Source: an uncultured Cellulomonas sp. (GTDB taxonomy: Bacteria; Actinomycetota; Actinomycetes; Actinomycetales; Cellulomonadaceae). Taken from it: DNA of 64,000 nucleotides. The position numbers were made by a program, and so were the translations under genes. Within the stretch, counting starts at the first letter, position 1. Every line of letters begins with the position of its first letter. Positions 40,344 through 49,533 of this stretch are shown piece by piece. The stretch spans positions 62,001 through 126,000 of the forward strand of contig NZ_CANLTL010000002.1 of NCBI RefSeq assembly GCF_947494015.1, in the 5' to 3' direction. The notes beneath the pieces are model-generated. The model searched no databases and had not been told where the DNA came from. It saw only the letters and a program-made list of their open reading frames with translations.

Positions 40344-42336
40344 CGCCGACCGGGAGCAGCACCTCGGTGTGGGCGCCGTCGGCCCACACGACCGTCGCCC
40401 GGGGCGCGCCGGCCGTCGCGACGTCGACCCGCGGCTCGGCGCCGCGGTCCCCCACCGGCCGCTCGGCGCCCGGTCCGGACAGGCCGACCACGGCGACCGC
40501 CCAGGCGTCGGTCGGCACCGGTCCGGCCACCCACGGGGTGCCCGCGACCGCGCCCAGCGGTGAGGCGTCGGTCGACCGGGTGACGCCCGCGCGGTCGAGC
40601 CCGGCCCGGCCGGTCACGACCGAGATCAGGTCGGGCGTGCGGACCACGGCGGTGGACCCGGCCACGTCCTCGTCGGGCGCGGTGGTGCCGGCCAGCGGCC
40701 AGCCGCCGATCCGCAGCGACCGCGCGGCGGCGGCCGCCGTCCCGGCGTGGACGAGGCGGACCTCCCATGCCCCGCGGACCACCGACACCGTGGTGAGGAC
40801 GCCGGCGTCGGTGGGCACCCCGGGCAGACCGGAGCCGTGACGACGCCCGGACTCGTCCGCGGCCAGCCAGTGCGCGCGCGCCCGCGACGCGGCGACGCCG
40901 ACGGCGCGGGGACCGACGCCGTCCGTACGGTCGCCGACCGGGGCGACGTCGAGCACCTGCATGCCGGTGCGGTGGCTCGCGCGGCCGGCGTCGTCCAGGA
41001 GGACCACCGACTGGTCCAGCGGGTCGGTCCAGGCGGCGTCGTCGAGCAGGGGCGAGGTCGCGGTGGAGTAGCCGAGCCGGGCGTACAGCGGCGAGTCGCC
41101 GCCCGCCGCCCCCGGGACGGCGTGGTCGGTGCCGTGGTTGACGACGCGCACGACGCCGTCGTCCCGCGTCCCGGCGACGACCCAACCGGCGGCCCGGACC
41201 ACCCGGAGCCGGTCACCGGTCTCCAGCGGCAGCGGCTCCTCGACGGCCGTCCACACCGGGTGGTCGGCGGGCAGCGCGAGGCCGAGCATCCCCTTGCTCG
41301 CCCAGTACGGGGACCCCGTCCCCGAGTAGGACTGCGCCAGCCGGGGCCACTCGTGGTGCCAGCCGAGGGTGAGCAGCCCGCGCTCGTCGGGCGCGCCGCG
41401 GTCGGCGAAGTGCCGCACGACGCCGGACGCCGCGCGGCGCAGCTGGCCGGGCGGTACCGACGGCACGCCGGCCATGGCCCCGGCCCAGAACGGCGCCGCG
41501 GCGGCGAACCGGTAGACGAGGCTGCGCCCCTGCAGCAGCGGCGACCCGTCGGCGCCGACCAGCTCGACGGCGTCCTGCAGGTACCGGTCCAGCCGCGCGA
41601 CGTCGACGTCGCGACGCTCGGGGGCGAGGTCGGCGGCGCCCGCCATCCGGGACCACAGCACCGGGTACAGGTGCAGGGCCCAGCCGGCGTAGTGGTCGTA
41701 GGAGCGCTCGTCGCCGTCGGCCAGCCAGCCGTCCGCGCGGACGAAGGAGTCGTGCGTGGTCAGGTCCGCCCGCATCTCGTCGAGCTGGTGCGGGCCGCCC
41801 ACCGAGCGCAGGAACGTCTGCACGACCAGCCGGAACCACACCCAGTTGATGCGCGGGTAGGTGTCGTCGCCGACCGCGGCCGCGAGGTAGTCCACCACCC
41901 GCTCCTGCACCACCGGGTCCAGCCCGTCCCACAGCCACGGCCGGGTCAGGTCGAGGATCAGCGCGATCGACGCCGCCTCCACCTTGGCCTGCGCGTGCTC
42001 CTCGAGCCGCACCCACCGGTCCGGCGCCGCGGGGTCGGTCCCGGCGCTCAGCCCGGCGGCGTACCACTCCGCGAGGTGGCCGGGGTCGGCGCCGCCCTCG
42101 CCCGCCAGCCGGAAGCCGGCCAGCAGGAACGTCCGGGCGAAGCCCTCCAGGCCGTCGACCGCGGCCCCGTAGCCGCCGGTCGGCCCGGGCAGCGTGAGCA
42201 GCGCGTGCCCCGGCGAGGCGAACGGGCGCACGGCGGCCAGCATCCGGTCGGCGAGCGCCGCCCAGTCGCCCCGCTCCCAGCCGGTCAGCGGGGACAGGCG
42301 GGTGCCGGTGCGCGCGCCGGTCAGGGGCCGGCTCAT
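40330..42336 (-). CDS. DUF2264 protein (predicted helical-barrel glycan enzyme)
   Basis: 668 aa. The N-terminal half has the DUF2264 pattern: PGPTGGYGAAVDGLEGFART, YPRINWVWFRLVVQTFLR and DGDERSYDHYAGWALHL, with abundant aromatic residues and an (alpha/alpha)-barrel look. The C-terminal half is beta-rich. It likely acts on an oligosaccharide, possibly as a lyase or hydrolase; no catalytic residue can be assigned with certainty. It lies in the operon with a hydroxyacid dehydrogenase (4-bp overlap) and a ThuA protein (14-bp overlap). No signal peptide. Confidence 0.8.
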   Translation of the reverse strand: MSRPLTGARTGTRLSPLTGWERGDWAALADRMLAAVRPFASPGHALLTLPGPTGGYGAAVDGLEGFARTFLLAGFRLAGEGGADPGHLAEWYAAGLSAGTDPAAPDRWVRLEEHAQAKVEAASIALILDLTRPWLWDGLDPVVQERVVDYLAAAVGDDTYPRINWVWFRLVVQTFLRSVGGPHQLDEMRADLTTHDSFVRADGWLADGDERSYDHYAGWALHLYPVLWSRMAGAADLAPERRDVDVARLDRYLQDAVELVGADGSPLLQGRSLVYRFAAAAPFWAGAMAGVPSVPPGQLRRAASGVVRHFADRGAPDERGLLTLGWHHEWPRLAQSYSGTGSPYWASKGMLGLALPADHPVWTAVEEPLPLETGDRLRVVRAAGWVVAGTRDDGVVRVVNHGTDHAVPGAAGGDSPLYARLGYSTATSPLLDDAAWTDPLDQSVVLLDDAGRASHRTGMQVLDVAPVGDRTDGVGPRAVGVAASRARAHWLAADESGRRHGSGLPGVPTDAGVLTTVSVVRGAWEVRLVHAGTAAAAARSLRIGGWPLAGTTAPDEDVAGSTAVVRTPDLISVVTGRAGLDRAGVTRSTDASPLGAVAGTPWVAGPVPTDAWAVAVVGLSGPGAERPVGDRGAEPRVDVATAGAPRATVVWADGAHTEVLLPVGGDRA

Positions 42337-43439
42337 GCGCTGACCGTGAACGCGTCGGGGGTGACCGGGGTGGACAGCGCCCGCCCCTGCAGGACGTTCT
42401 CGAGCTCGTCGATCGCGTGGTCGCTCATGCGCCGGGTCTCCGCGCCGAGCGAGCCGGCGATGTGGGGGGTGATCATGACGTTGGGCAGGTCCAGCAGGGG
42501 CGAGGTGGCCGGCAGCGGCTCGGGCTCGGTGACGTCGAGGATCGCGTGCAGCCGTCCCGACCCGCACTCGCGCAGCAGCGCGTCGTGGTCGACCAGGGAC
42601 CCTCGCGCGGTGTTGACGACGGTCGCGCCGTCCGGCAGCAGCGCGAGCTCGCGGCCGCCGATCATGTGCCGGGTCTCGGCGAGCGCCGGCGCGTGCAGGG
42701 ACAGGATGTCGCTGCGGCGCAGGACGTCGTCCAGCGGCACCAGCACCCCACCGGCCGCCGCGACCTCGGCCGGGTCGGCGTACGGGTCGCTGACCAGCAC
42801 CGCGGCGGTGTCCAGGATCCGCAGCAGCTCCACCACGCGTCGTCCGATCCGGCTGAACCCGACGACGCCGATCGTGCGGCCGCGGTTCGACAGGTCGCGG
42901 CGGACGAGGCCGGCCGCCCACCCGTCCCGCTCGTGGCGGGCTCGGGCGGCCAGGAACGGCGCCTTCTTGCCGGCCATGATGATCGCGGCCAGCGTGTACT
43001 CGGCGACCGGCACCGCGTTCTCCTCGGCGGCGCTGCTGACGGCGATCCCGCGCCGCCACACCTCGTCCCCCACCAGGCCACGCACGCTGCCGGCGCAGTG
43101 CAGCACGGCCCGCAGGCGCGGAGCCGCGTCCAGCCGCTCCACCGTGAGCCCGGGCGCCCCCCAGGAGGTGATCAGCACGTCCGTGCGGGCGAGGCGGTCG
43201 CGGGCGGCCGGTGAGTCGAGCTCGTCGACCCACACCGGGTCGCCGAGCCGGACCAGGCCGCCGAGCCGCTGCAGCTGCTCGGCGCCGAACTGCAGCGCGT
43301 AGGTGGCGGCGTCCATCACCAGCAGCGCCTCGGCGCGGGGGGCAGCGCGGTCGGTAGTGCGGTCGGTGGTGCGGTCGGCGGTGCGGTCGGTGGTGCGGTC
43401 GGCGGTGCGGGTCGCACCGTGCGGGTCAGCGGCGTCCAC
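42333..43439 (-). CDS. D-2-hydroxyacid dehydrogenase with a Thr-Asp-Arg repeat tail at its N-terminus
   Basis: 368 aa. The cofactor-binding GFSRIGRRVVELLRI lies at about 180, and the catalytic Arg and Glu of the family at VNTARGSLVDHDAL and DVTEPEPLP, with the His in TPHIAGSLG. It should interconvert a 2-hydroxy and a 2-keto acid. The first 40 residues are built from TTDR/TADR repeats encoded by a 12-bp tandem repeat. A good GGAGG ribosome site before the GTG at 43439 supports this extension. An ATG at 43316 would omit it. Part of the glycan operon. Confidence 0.87.
   Translation of the reverse strand: MDAADPHGATRTADRTTDRTADRTTDRTTDRAAPRAEALLVMDAATYALQFGAEQLQRLGGLVRLGDPVWVDELDSPAARDRLARTDVLITSWGAPGLTVERLDAAPRLRAVLHCAGSVRGLVGDEVWRRGIAVSSAAEENAVPVAEYTLAAIIMAGKKAPFLAARARHERDGWAAGLVRRDLSNRGRTIGVVGFSRIGRRVVELLRILDTAAVLVSDPYADPAEVAAAGGVLVPLDDVLRRSDILSLHAPALAETRHMIGGRELALLPDGATVVNTARGSLVDHDALLRECGSGRLHAILDVTEPEPLPATSPLLDLPNVMITPHIAGSLGAETRRMSDHAIDELENVLQGRALSTPVTPDAFTVSA
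43347..43406. repeat. 12-bp tandem repeat inside the hydroxyacid dehydrogenase gene
   Basis: Five units of GCGGTCGGYRGT lie back to back at 43347-43406. On the minus strand they encode repeated Thr-Thr-Asp-Arg or Thr-Ala-Asp-Arg. Being a multiple of three, gain or loss of units would change protein length without a frameshift. Confidence 0.85.
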
Positions 43440-45183
43440 GAGCGCCTCCCAGGGTCGGGTCGGTCGCTGCTGCGGCGACGGGGTCGATCGCCGGCCCGGG
43501 ACGGTGCACCCCGCGTGGCCGGAAGCCGAGCTCGCCGGACAGGTCGAGCAGGTCGGCCGCGTACCAGAGGGTCGCGAGCCACATCTCGGTGCCCTGCAGG
43601 CCGACGCCGTCCGGGTGGTCGGGGCCGGGCAGCGCGGACGTCGTGAAGGCGAAGCCGCCGCCGTCCGCCCAGCGGTCGACGATGCGGACGGCGTGGTCGC
43701 GGGCGACCGCCTGGATCTCGGGCCACCGGTACCCGCGGTCGTGCTGCGTGAGCCACCACAGGGGGTGCACCAGGTCCAGCACGTCGCACGCCGACGCCCG
43801 GCCCGGTCCGTAGACGCGCGGGTCGGCTGAGTGCCGCAGCAGCGCGTCCACCACGACCCGGTGGTCGGGCAGCGCCACTCCCCACTGCGCGAACGTGCCG
43901 CGGACCGTCCGGTAGAACCCGTTCACCGGCAGCCGCAGGCCGTCCGCGCCGGGCCGGCCCCACAGCCCGGTGGCCGGGTCGCGGTGCACGAGCAGCCAGC
44001 CGAGCAGGGCCTCGACGGCGCCGCGCGGCACGGGGCGGCCGGCCCGCAGCTCCCAGGTCAGCGCGGTGCCGATCGCGTCGACCCGGTGCCCGGCACCCCA
44101 CGCGTCGCGGTCCAGGTCGAGCGACGCCAGGGTCCGCACGACGGCGTCGGGGGTGAGGTCGGCGACCGGGGCCAACGGGACCGGCCACGGCGCGCCGAGC
44201 AGGTCCAGGGCGTAGCCGACCGCGAGCACGTGGTACGACGACGCGTCGTCCGCGAACGGGCCGGGCTCGACCGTGGGCTCGACCGTGGGAGCTGCCTCGG
44301 TGCGGCCCGCCAGCTCGGGGACCATCCCGTCGGTGCGGGACTGCAGCGCACCGAGTGCGGCGACATGCTCCGCCCGTGACCACGGGGCGGGCGGCTGCCC
44401 GGTGAGCAGGTCGGCGATCTCGACGGCGTCGCAGTGCGCCCGGACGGTCGCCGGCTCCCCGGGCCGGTCGACCCACCGTCCGGTGCGCTCGTCCAGGCCG
44501 CGGGCGAGCAGCCCGACGACGTCGGCGCGGGCCCGGGCGCCGAGGTCGCGCAGCCGGCCGGCGATCGCCTGGTCCTCGCTGGGCGCGGCAGCGGTCCTGC
44601 GCCGGTCCCGCATGACCCGGGCCGGGTTGCCGACCGCGACCGCCCACGCGGGCACGTCGCGGGTCACGACCGCGCCCGCACCGACGACGGCGTGGTCCCC
44701 CACGTGGACGCCGTCGAGCACGACGACGTGGCTGCCGATCCAGACGTCGTCGCCCACGGTGACCCCGACGGAGGTGAGCGGCTGCTCACGGATGGGCGTC
44801 GCGGTGTCGGCGAACCCGTGGTCGAAGCCCAGCAGGCTGCTGTGGCTGCCGATGCGGACGCCATCGCCGATCGTGACGCGCCCCCGCACCGCCGTCCCGA
44901 CGTTGACCGAGCAGTCGGCACCGATCCGCAGGTCCCCGGTCAGGTGCGCGTGGGCCGCGACGGTGCTCCGGTCGCCGAGCGTCAGCGTGTCGGGGTGGAC
45001 GGCGGCCAGCCGGGAGACGACGCACCCGTCCCCGACGGCGTGGCCGCGGGCGCGCAGCTCGTCGAGGTGCGCGGCCATGTCCTGGCGGGCCGCCGGTGTG
45101 GCGAGCTGGGCGAAGGACCACGGCGCGAAGTCCTCGCGCAGGGCGATCCCGTCGCCCGCGGGCGCGACGACGTCGTGGGTCAC
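43426..45183 (-). CDS. Hexapeptide-repeat acyltransferase fused to a helical domain
   Basis: 585 aa. Residues about 60-190 are a left-handed beta-helix with hexapeptide repeats (LTLGDRSTVAAHAHLTGDL, VTIGDGVRIGSHSSLLG) and the acetyltransferase-type GDDVWIGSHVVVLDGVHVG and GNPARVMRD. The remaining about 380 residues are helical with repeated aromatic motifs (VLDLVHPLWWLTQHDRGYRW, GFAFTTSALPGPDHPDG) suggesting an alpha/alpha toroid or barrel. A fused acyltransferase in a sugar-catabolic operon is unusual. GTG start at 45183. The C-terminus overlaps the dehydrogenase gene by 14 bp. Confidence 0.72.
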   Translation of the reverse strand: MTHDVVAPAGDGIALREDFAPWSFAQLATPAARQDMAAHLDELRARGHAVGDGCVVSRLAAVHPDTLTLGDRSTVAAHAHLTGDLRIGADCSVNVGTAVRGRVTIGDGVRIGSHSSLLGFDHGFADTATPIREQPLTSVGVTVGDDVWIGSHVVVLDGVHVGDHAVVGAGAVVTRDVPAWAVAVGNPARVMRDRRRTAAAPSEDQAIAGRLRDLGARARADVVGLLARGLDERTGRWVDRPGEPATVRAHCDAVEIADLLTGQPPAPWSRAEHVAALGALQSRTDGMVPELAGRTEAAPTVEPTVEPGPFADDASSYHVLAVGYALDLLGAPWPVPLAPVADLTPDAVVRTLASLDLDRDAWGAGHRVDAIGTALTWELRAGRPVPRGAVEALLGWLLVHRDPATGLWGRPGADGLRLPVNGFYRTVRGTFAQWGVALPDHRVVVDALLRHSADPRVYGPGRASACDVLDLVHPLWWLTQHDRGYRWPEIQAVARDHAVRIVDRWADGGGFAFTTSALPGPDHPDGVGLQGTEMWLATLWYAADLLDLSGELGFRPRGVHRPGPAIDPVAAAATDPTLGGARGRR

Positions 45184-45308
45184 GGCAGCCGTTCCTCTCA
45201 GGGTGGGAGCGTGTGCACACCGGGTCGGGTGGGCACGCGCCGGGCGGCCGGCGGTCGGGCCGCCGGGCGTGGGTCGGTGTCGGACGGGCGGAGACAGAGG
45301 TCGCGGGG

Positions 45309-45986
45309 TCAGGCGGCGACGGGCTCGCCGGTCCCGACGGCCAGCACCGGCCGCAGGGCGAACCGGCTGTTGGCCCAGACCACGTAGAGCAGCGGTGCCG
45401 CGGCGAGCCCGAGACCGAGCGCCGGACGGCTGCCGACCATCGTGACCAGCAGCCCGAGCACGACCAGCGACGCCCCGGACAGGTACCACCGGCGCACGGC
45501 CAGGTACAGCGCCGCCCGCAGCAGGTCGCGCAGCCGCAGGTCGGTGCGCTCGACCAGGCCGACCAGGGCGAGCGTGGCGGTGGCCGCGGCGAGCGCCGCG
45601 AGCACGACGAAGACGGGGATGGCCACGGCCCCGAGGCGGCTGCCCCACACCGCGCGCACGTCCACCCCGAGGACGACGACGGCAGCCGTCGCCAGTGCCC
45701 CGACCGCCAGGGACGCCCGCAACCGGCCGCGCCACGCCCGGGCGAAGGTGCGCACGACGCTCGTCGTGCCGTCCGAGGAGAAGGCCGCGAACACCGTGAA
45801 GGCACCGACGAGCGCCGGCGCGCACCCCGGAGCCAGCAGCGCGAGCAGCGGCCAGGTGGTCGCCGGGTCCGTCGTGACCACCAGGACCACGACCGGCAGG
45901 CACGCGACGGCGAGCAGCAGGTTCGTCATGAGGATCACGTAGGCGGTGCCGAACACCCCGTCGTACGTCTCGTGGCTGACGCGCAC
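45309..45986 (-). CDS. DUF624 family membrane protein
   Basis: 225 aa with about five membrane segments and the family motifs near DGVFGTAYVILMTNLLLAVACLP. DUF624 (YetL-like) proteins are membrane partners of carbohydrate ABC systems and their role is unknown. Start: the GTG at 45986 has AAGGGG eight bases upstream; a GTG at 45995 overlapping the permease stop is an alternative. It sits in the operon with two permeases and the acyltransferase. Confidence 0.8.
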   Translation of the reverse strand: MRVSHETYDGVFGTAYVILMTNLLLAVACLPVVVLVVTTDPATTWPLLALLAPGCAPALVGAFTVFAAFSSDGTTSVVRTFARAWRGRLRASLAVGALATAAVVVLGVDVRAVWGSRLGAVAIPVFVVLAALAAATATLALVGLVERTDLRLRDLLRAALYLAVRRWYLSGASLVVLGLLVTMVGSRPALGLGLAAAPLLYVVWANSRFALRPVLAVGTGEPVAA

Positions 45987-45991
45987 AACGC

Positions 45992-46912
45992 TCACCCCTT
46001 CATCCCGCTCGTGGCGATGCCCTGGATGAAGTACCGCTGCCCGAGCAGGAAGATGATCGCGATCGGCAGCACGGACAGCACCGACCCCGTCATGATCAGC
46101 GCGTACTCGGCGTTGTACTGGCCGATGAAGCTCTTCAGGCCGATCTGGATCGTCCACAGCTCGGGGCTGCGCAGGTAGATGAGCGGGCCGAGGTAGTCGT
46201 TCCAGACGAACACGAAGGTGAGCAGGGCCAGGCTGGCGAGCGCCGGGACCGACAGCGGCAGCATGATCCGCCGGTAGATGCCGTACTCGGTGAGCCCGTC
46301 GACCCGGGCGGCCTCGCTGAGCTCGCCGGGGATGGTCTCGTAGAACTGCTTCATGAGGAACACGCCGAACGCGCTGAACGCCTGCAGGGCGACGATCGCC
46401 CACAGCGTGTTGGACAGCCCCAGCTTCGACATGAGGATGAACTGCGGGATCATGTACGCCTGCCACGGCACGGCGATGGTCCCGACGTAGACCAGGAACA
46501 GCACGTCGCGGCCCGGGAAGCGCACCTTGGAGAATCCGTACGCCGCGAAGCTCCCGGTGAACAGCTGCAGCGCGGTGATCACCGCGGACAGCAGCATCGT
46601 GTTCTTGATCCACGTGCCCATGTCGGACTTGCGCCAGATCTCGAGGTAGTTCTGCCACCGGGCGTCCTCGGGCAGCCACTGGATCGGGATCGTGAAGACG
46701 GCGTTGTTCGTCTTCAGCGACGACGTCACCATCCAGAAGAAGGGCAGCAGCACGGCGGCGGCGGCGACCACGAGCACGAGGTACCCGAGGACCCGCCCGA
46801 CGGTGCTCACCGGCCGCCGGGGTGCGCGTCGCTCGCGCACCGGCCCGCCGCTCGCACCGCCCAGCGCCTTGCCCCGCGTGACGGCCTGGGCGTTGGCGGA
46901 CGTGGTGGTCAC
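45992..46912 (-). CDS. Carbohydrate ABC transporter permease (MalG-like)
   Basis: 306 aa. Six membrane segments after a basic N-terminus, with the EAA cytoplasmic loop LSEAARVDGLTEYGIYRRIMLPLSVPAL that docks the ATPase. The ATPase gene itself is not in the cluster and may be a shared MsmK/MalK-type protein elsewhere. The GTG at 46912 overlaps the last base of the preceding permease's TAG. Together with the MalF-like permease and the binding protein it imports a sugar. Confidence 0.93.
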   Translation of the reverse strand: MTTTSANAQAVTRGKALGGASGGPVRERRAPRRPVSTVGRVLGYLVLVVAAAAVLLPFFWMVTSSLKTNNAVFTIPIQWLPEDARWQNYLEIWRKSDMGTWIKNTMLLSAVITALQLFTGSFAAYGFSKVRFPGRDVLFLVYVGTIAVPWQAYMIPQFILMSKLGLSNTLWAIVALQAFSAFGVFLMKQFYETIPGELSEAARVDGLTEYGIYRRIMLPLSVPALASLALLTFVFVWNDYLGPLIYLRSPELWTIQIGLKSFIGQYNAEYALIMTGSVLSVLPIAIIFLLGQRYFIQGIATSGMKG

Positions 46913-47817
46913 TACAGAGCCCTTCTCTTGTTCACGACGAACTGCACGACGGTGACCGAGATGCAGATCAGGAACAGCACCACGGACACGCTCGAGGCGT
47001 ACCCGAAGTCGTTCTCGACGAAGCCCTGGTCGTAGATGTACTGGGACAGCACGAGCGTCGAGGTCCCCGGGCCACCGTTGGTCATCACGAGGATGATGTC
47101 GAAGACCTTGAAGCTGCCGATCGTGAGCATCACGGTGACGAAGAACGTCGTGGGACGCAGGCACGGCAGGGTGACGTTCCAGAACCGCTGCCAGGCGTTG
47201 GCGGCGTCCATCCGGGCGGCCTCGTACAGCTCCGTCGGGATGGTCTGCAGACCGGCCAGGAACAGCAGCATGTAGTAGCCCATGTCGCGCCACACGCTGA
47301 CCAGGACGACGGCCGGCATCGACCAGTCCGCCGACGTCGTCCAGCCGGGCGGGTCGTCGATCCCGATGGTCCTCAGCAGGTGGTTGATCGGGCCGACGTC
47401 GGGGCTGTAGAGCGCGTTCCACACGAACGCGATCGCGACGATCGACGTCACGTAGGGGAAGAACGCCGCCGTCCGGAAGAACGCGACGCCGCGCAGCTTG
47501 CGGTTGAGCAGCAGCGCGAGGCCGAGCGACACCGCGAACGTCAGCGGGATGTGCAGCGCCGAGTAGTACAGCGTGTTGCGCAGCGACGTCCAGAACCGGG
47601 CGTCGCCGAGCATCTCGCGGAAGTTCTCGACGCCGACCCAGCCCGCCGACCCGAACGCGTTCCAGTCGGTGAACGACAGGTAGAACAGCACGATCACCGG
47701 GACCAGCGTCAGCGTCGCGAACCCCAGGAAGTTGGGCAGGATGAAGGACAGCCCCAGGAGGGTGTTGCGCCGCTTGAGGCGGCTACCCGGGCGTCTGGCC
47801 TCGAGCGTGGTGGCCAT
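46912..47817 (-). CDS. Carbohydrate ABC transporter permease (MalF-like)
   Basis: 301 aa with six membrane segments and the EAA loop LYEAARMDAANAWQRFWNVTLPCL. Belongs to the MalF/UgpA family of sugar importers. A GGAGACACGC site precedes the ATG at 47817. It follows the solute-binding protein by 80 bp and is directly coupled to the MalG-like permease, forming the core of the transporter. Confidence 0.93.
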   Translation of the reverse strand: MATTLEARRPGSRLKRRNTLLGLSFILPNFLGFATLTLVPVIVLFYLSFTDWNAFGSAGWVGVENFREMLGDARFWTSLRNTLYYSALHIPLTFAVSLGLALLLNRKLRGVAFFRTAAFFPYVTSIVAIAFVWNALYSPDVGPINHLLRTIGIDDPPGWTTSADWSMPAVVLVSVWRDMGYYMLLFLAGLQTIPTELYEAARMDAANAWQRFWNVTLPCLRPTTFFVTVMLTIGSFKVFDIILVMTNGGPGTSTLVLSQYIYDQGFVENDFGYASSVSVVLFLICISVTVVQFVVNKRRAL

Positions 47818-47897
47818 GCGTGTCTCCAGTCGTGGGTGGGGTCCGGCGGGCGATGCGTCGCACGCCGGACCCCGCGCCGGTCGGTGACCGTGGATGG

Positions 47898-49208
47898 TCA
47901 GCCGAGCTCGCTCGTCGCCTCGGACTCCGCGGCGGCCAGCCCGTCCTCGACGCTCGAGCTGCCGGACATGATCGCCGAGTGCGCATCGCCCAGGGCTCCC
48001 TGGACGGCGGCGGTGTGCTCCGAGACCGGGTTCTCCGGACGGGTGTCGTGCGTCCCGAACGCGTACTTCGACAGCTCGTCGGTGGGCACGCCCTCGATGC
48101 CGAAGTACGCCTCGGTGACGGCGTCGCTGGAGTAGGCCGGGGTGATGCCGATCGAGGCCAGCGCCTGCGCCGCCTCCTCGCTGCCGATGAACGACAGGAA
48201 CTCCTTGGCCGCGGCCTGCTCGTCCTCGTCGATCGCCGGGTTGATGCCGATGCCGGTCGGGTCGCCGAAGGTGACCGGGTCGTCCCCGGTGCACTCGAGC
48301 TGCGGCGCCGGGGCGATCCCCCAGGCGAAGGTGTCCGCGTCGCCGCTCTCCTGCTGGGCGAGCAGGGTGGCCACGTACCAGCTGCCCATCGGCATCATGG
48401 CGGCCTTCTGGGTCCCGAACTGCGACTGGTAGGTGAGGCTGTTCGTGCTCACGGTGCCGTAGTCGATCTGGGCGCCGCTGTCCTGCAGGTCCAGCGAGCG
48501 CTCGTAGTACGGCGCGAGGTAGTCGTACTCGCCGCCCAGGATGTCGGCGTCCGGGCTCTGGGCGTTGGCGAAGCCCTGCACGGTCGACTGCCAGGTGTGC
48601 TGGTAGGTGCCCTTGGCGTCCGACCCCGTGGCCGCGAGCGCTGTCGTCAGGTCCTTGGCCTTCTGCGCGTACTCGTCCCAGGTCCAGCACTCGCCGGGCT
48701 CCTCGACGCCGGCCGCCGTGAACAGGTCCTTGTTGTAGTAGACGTACCAGGAGTCCTGCCGGTACGGGACGGCGTAGGTCGTGCCGTCCACCTCGTAGGC
48801 GTCCAGGCCGTTGGTGTTCTCGTCCAGCGAGCCGGCGACGTCGGAGACGTCCATGAGCTGGCCGCCGTCCTGGTAGGTGAAGAAGTTCAGCAGGTTCTTG
48901 AGCACGTACATGTCCGGCGCCGACCCCGCGGCGAGGTCCGCGATCATCTGCGTGTCGTAGTTGGTGGCGTCGTACTCGTTGACCTCCACCGTGACGTCCG
49001 GGTTCTGCTCGTGGAACGCGTCGGCGAGCACCTGGAACTCCGGCGTCGTGGACAGGCTCCACCCCGCCAACGAGATCGTGACCGGCTCGTCCGAGCCCCC
49101 GCCGCCACCGGCGGCCGGGTCCGTCCCGGTGTCGTCGCCGCCGCAGGCCGTCAGGGTCAGCGAGACGAGTGCGGCGACGCTCAGGCCACCGACGATCGAG
49201 CGCTTCAT
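47898..49208 (-). CDS. Extracellular solute-binding protein (sugar ABC transporter lipoprotein)
   Basis: 436 aa. A lipoprotein signal (MKRSIVGGLSVAALVSLTLTACGG, lipobox LTAC) is followed by a two-lobed binding fold with YYNKDLFTAAGVEEP and PMGSWYVATLLAQQESG. Family 1/MalE-type carbohydrate-binding protein, anchored outside the membrane. AAGGAG precedes the ATG at 49208. First gene of the leftward operon, with the binding-protein promoter region (49209-49533) shared with the divergent heparinase-like gene. Confidence 0.93.
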   Translation of the reverse strand: MKRSIVGGLSVAALVSLTLTACGGDDTGTDPAAGGGGGSDEPVTISLAGWSLSTTPEFQVLADAFHEQNPDVTVEVNEYDATNYDTQMIADLAAGSAPDMYVLKNLLNFFTYQDGGQLMDVSDVAGSLDENTNGLDAYEVDGTTYAVPYRQDSWYVYYNKDLFTAAGVEEPGECWTWDEYAQKAKDLTTALAATGSDAKGTYQHTWQSTVQGFANAQSPDADILGGEYDYLAPYYERSLDLQDSGAQIDYGTVSTNSLTYQSQFGTQKAAMMPMGSWYVATLLAQQESGDADTFAWGIAPAPQLECTGDDPVTFGDPTGIGINPAIDEDEQAAAKEFLSFIGSEEAAQALASIGITPAYSSDAVTEAYFGIEGVPTDELSKYAFGTHDTRPENPVSEHTAAVQGALGDAHSAIMSGSSSVEDGLAAAESEATSELG

Positions 49209-49533
49209 GTTCTGCTCCTTGTAGGACTGGGGCCCGCCGTCGGGCCCGGGTCGGTCCGGCGGACCGGATCGGTGTCTGAGCTGTGCTGTGTCCGTCGCGG
49301 GCACCTCGGTGAGCCCGTCGGGGGCCGCTCCTGCCTTCCCCGTCGACGTCGTGCCGAACGACCCACTCGCGGACTGAGCGACAGTGATCGAATCCGTCCG
49401 CAGCATTGCGATTGCCGTGATCGTTCGTGGCTGTCGTGGAGTCAACTCGCGCCACCGACCGATGTCAAGAGGCTAACCGAACTGTTACGATCAATATCGA
49501 TCACGACAGGCGGATCCGGCTCGACGAGGAGAC
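49209..49533. promoter_or_regulatory. Divergent regulatory region of the glycan-uptake system
   Basis: Four GTGATCG-type motifs lie between the two operons: forward at 49384-49390 and 49417-49423, reverse at 49488-49493 (TGATCG core) and 49498-49504. The right pair is spaced about one helical turn, and the left pair about three turns. CAATAT near 49492-49497 may be the -10 of the rightward operon. The stretch is AT-richer than its surroundings. The likely binder is the regulator encoded at 51456. Confidence 0.5.

Noticed and set aside
39579-40583. Plus-strand frame opposite ThuA and DUF2264
   Set aside because: Arg/Pro-rich with no motif; a shadow of the minus-strand genes.
45243-45264. Internal hairpin between the acyltransferase and DUF624 genes
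   Set aside because: GGCGGCC/GGCCGCC arms exist but the sequence is generally GC-rich and repetitive, so it is not called as a terminator inside the operon.
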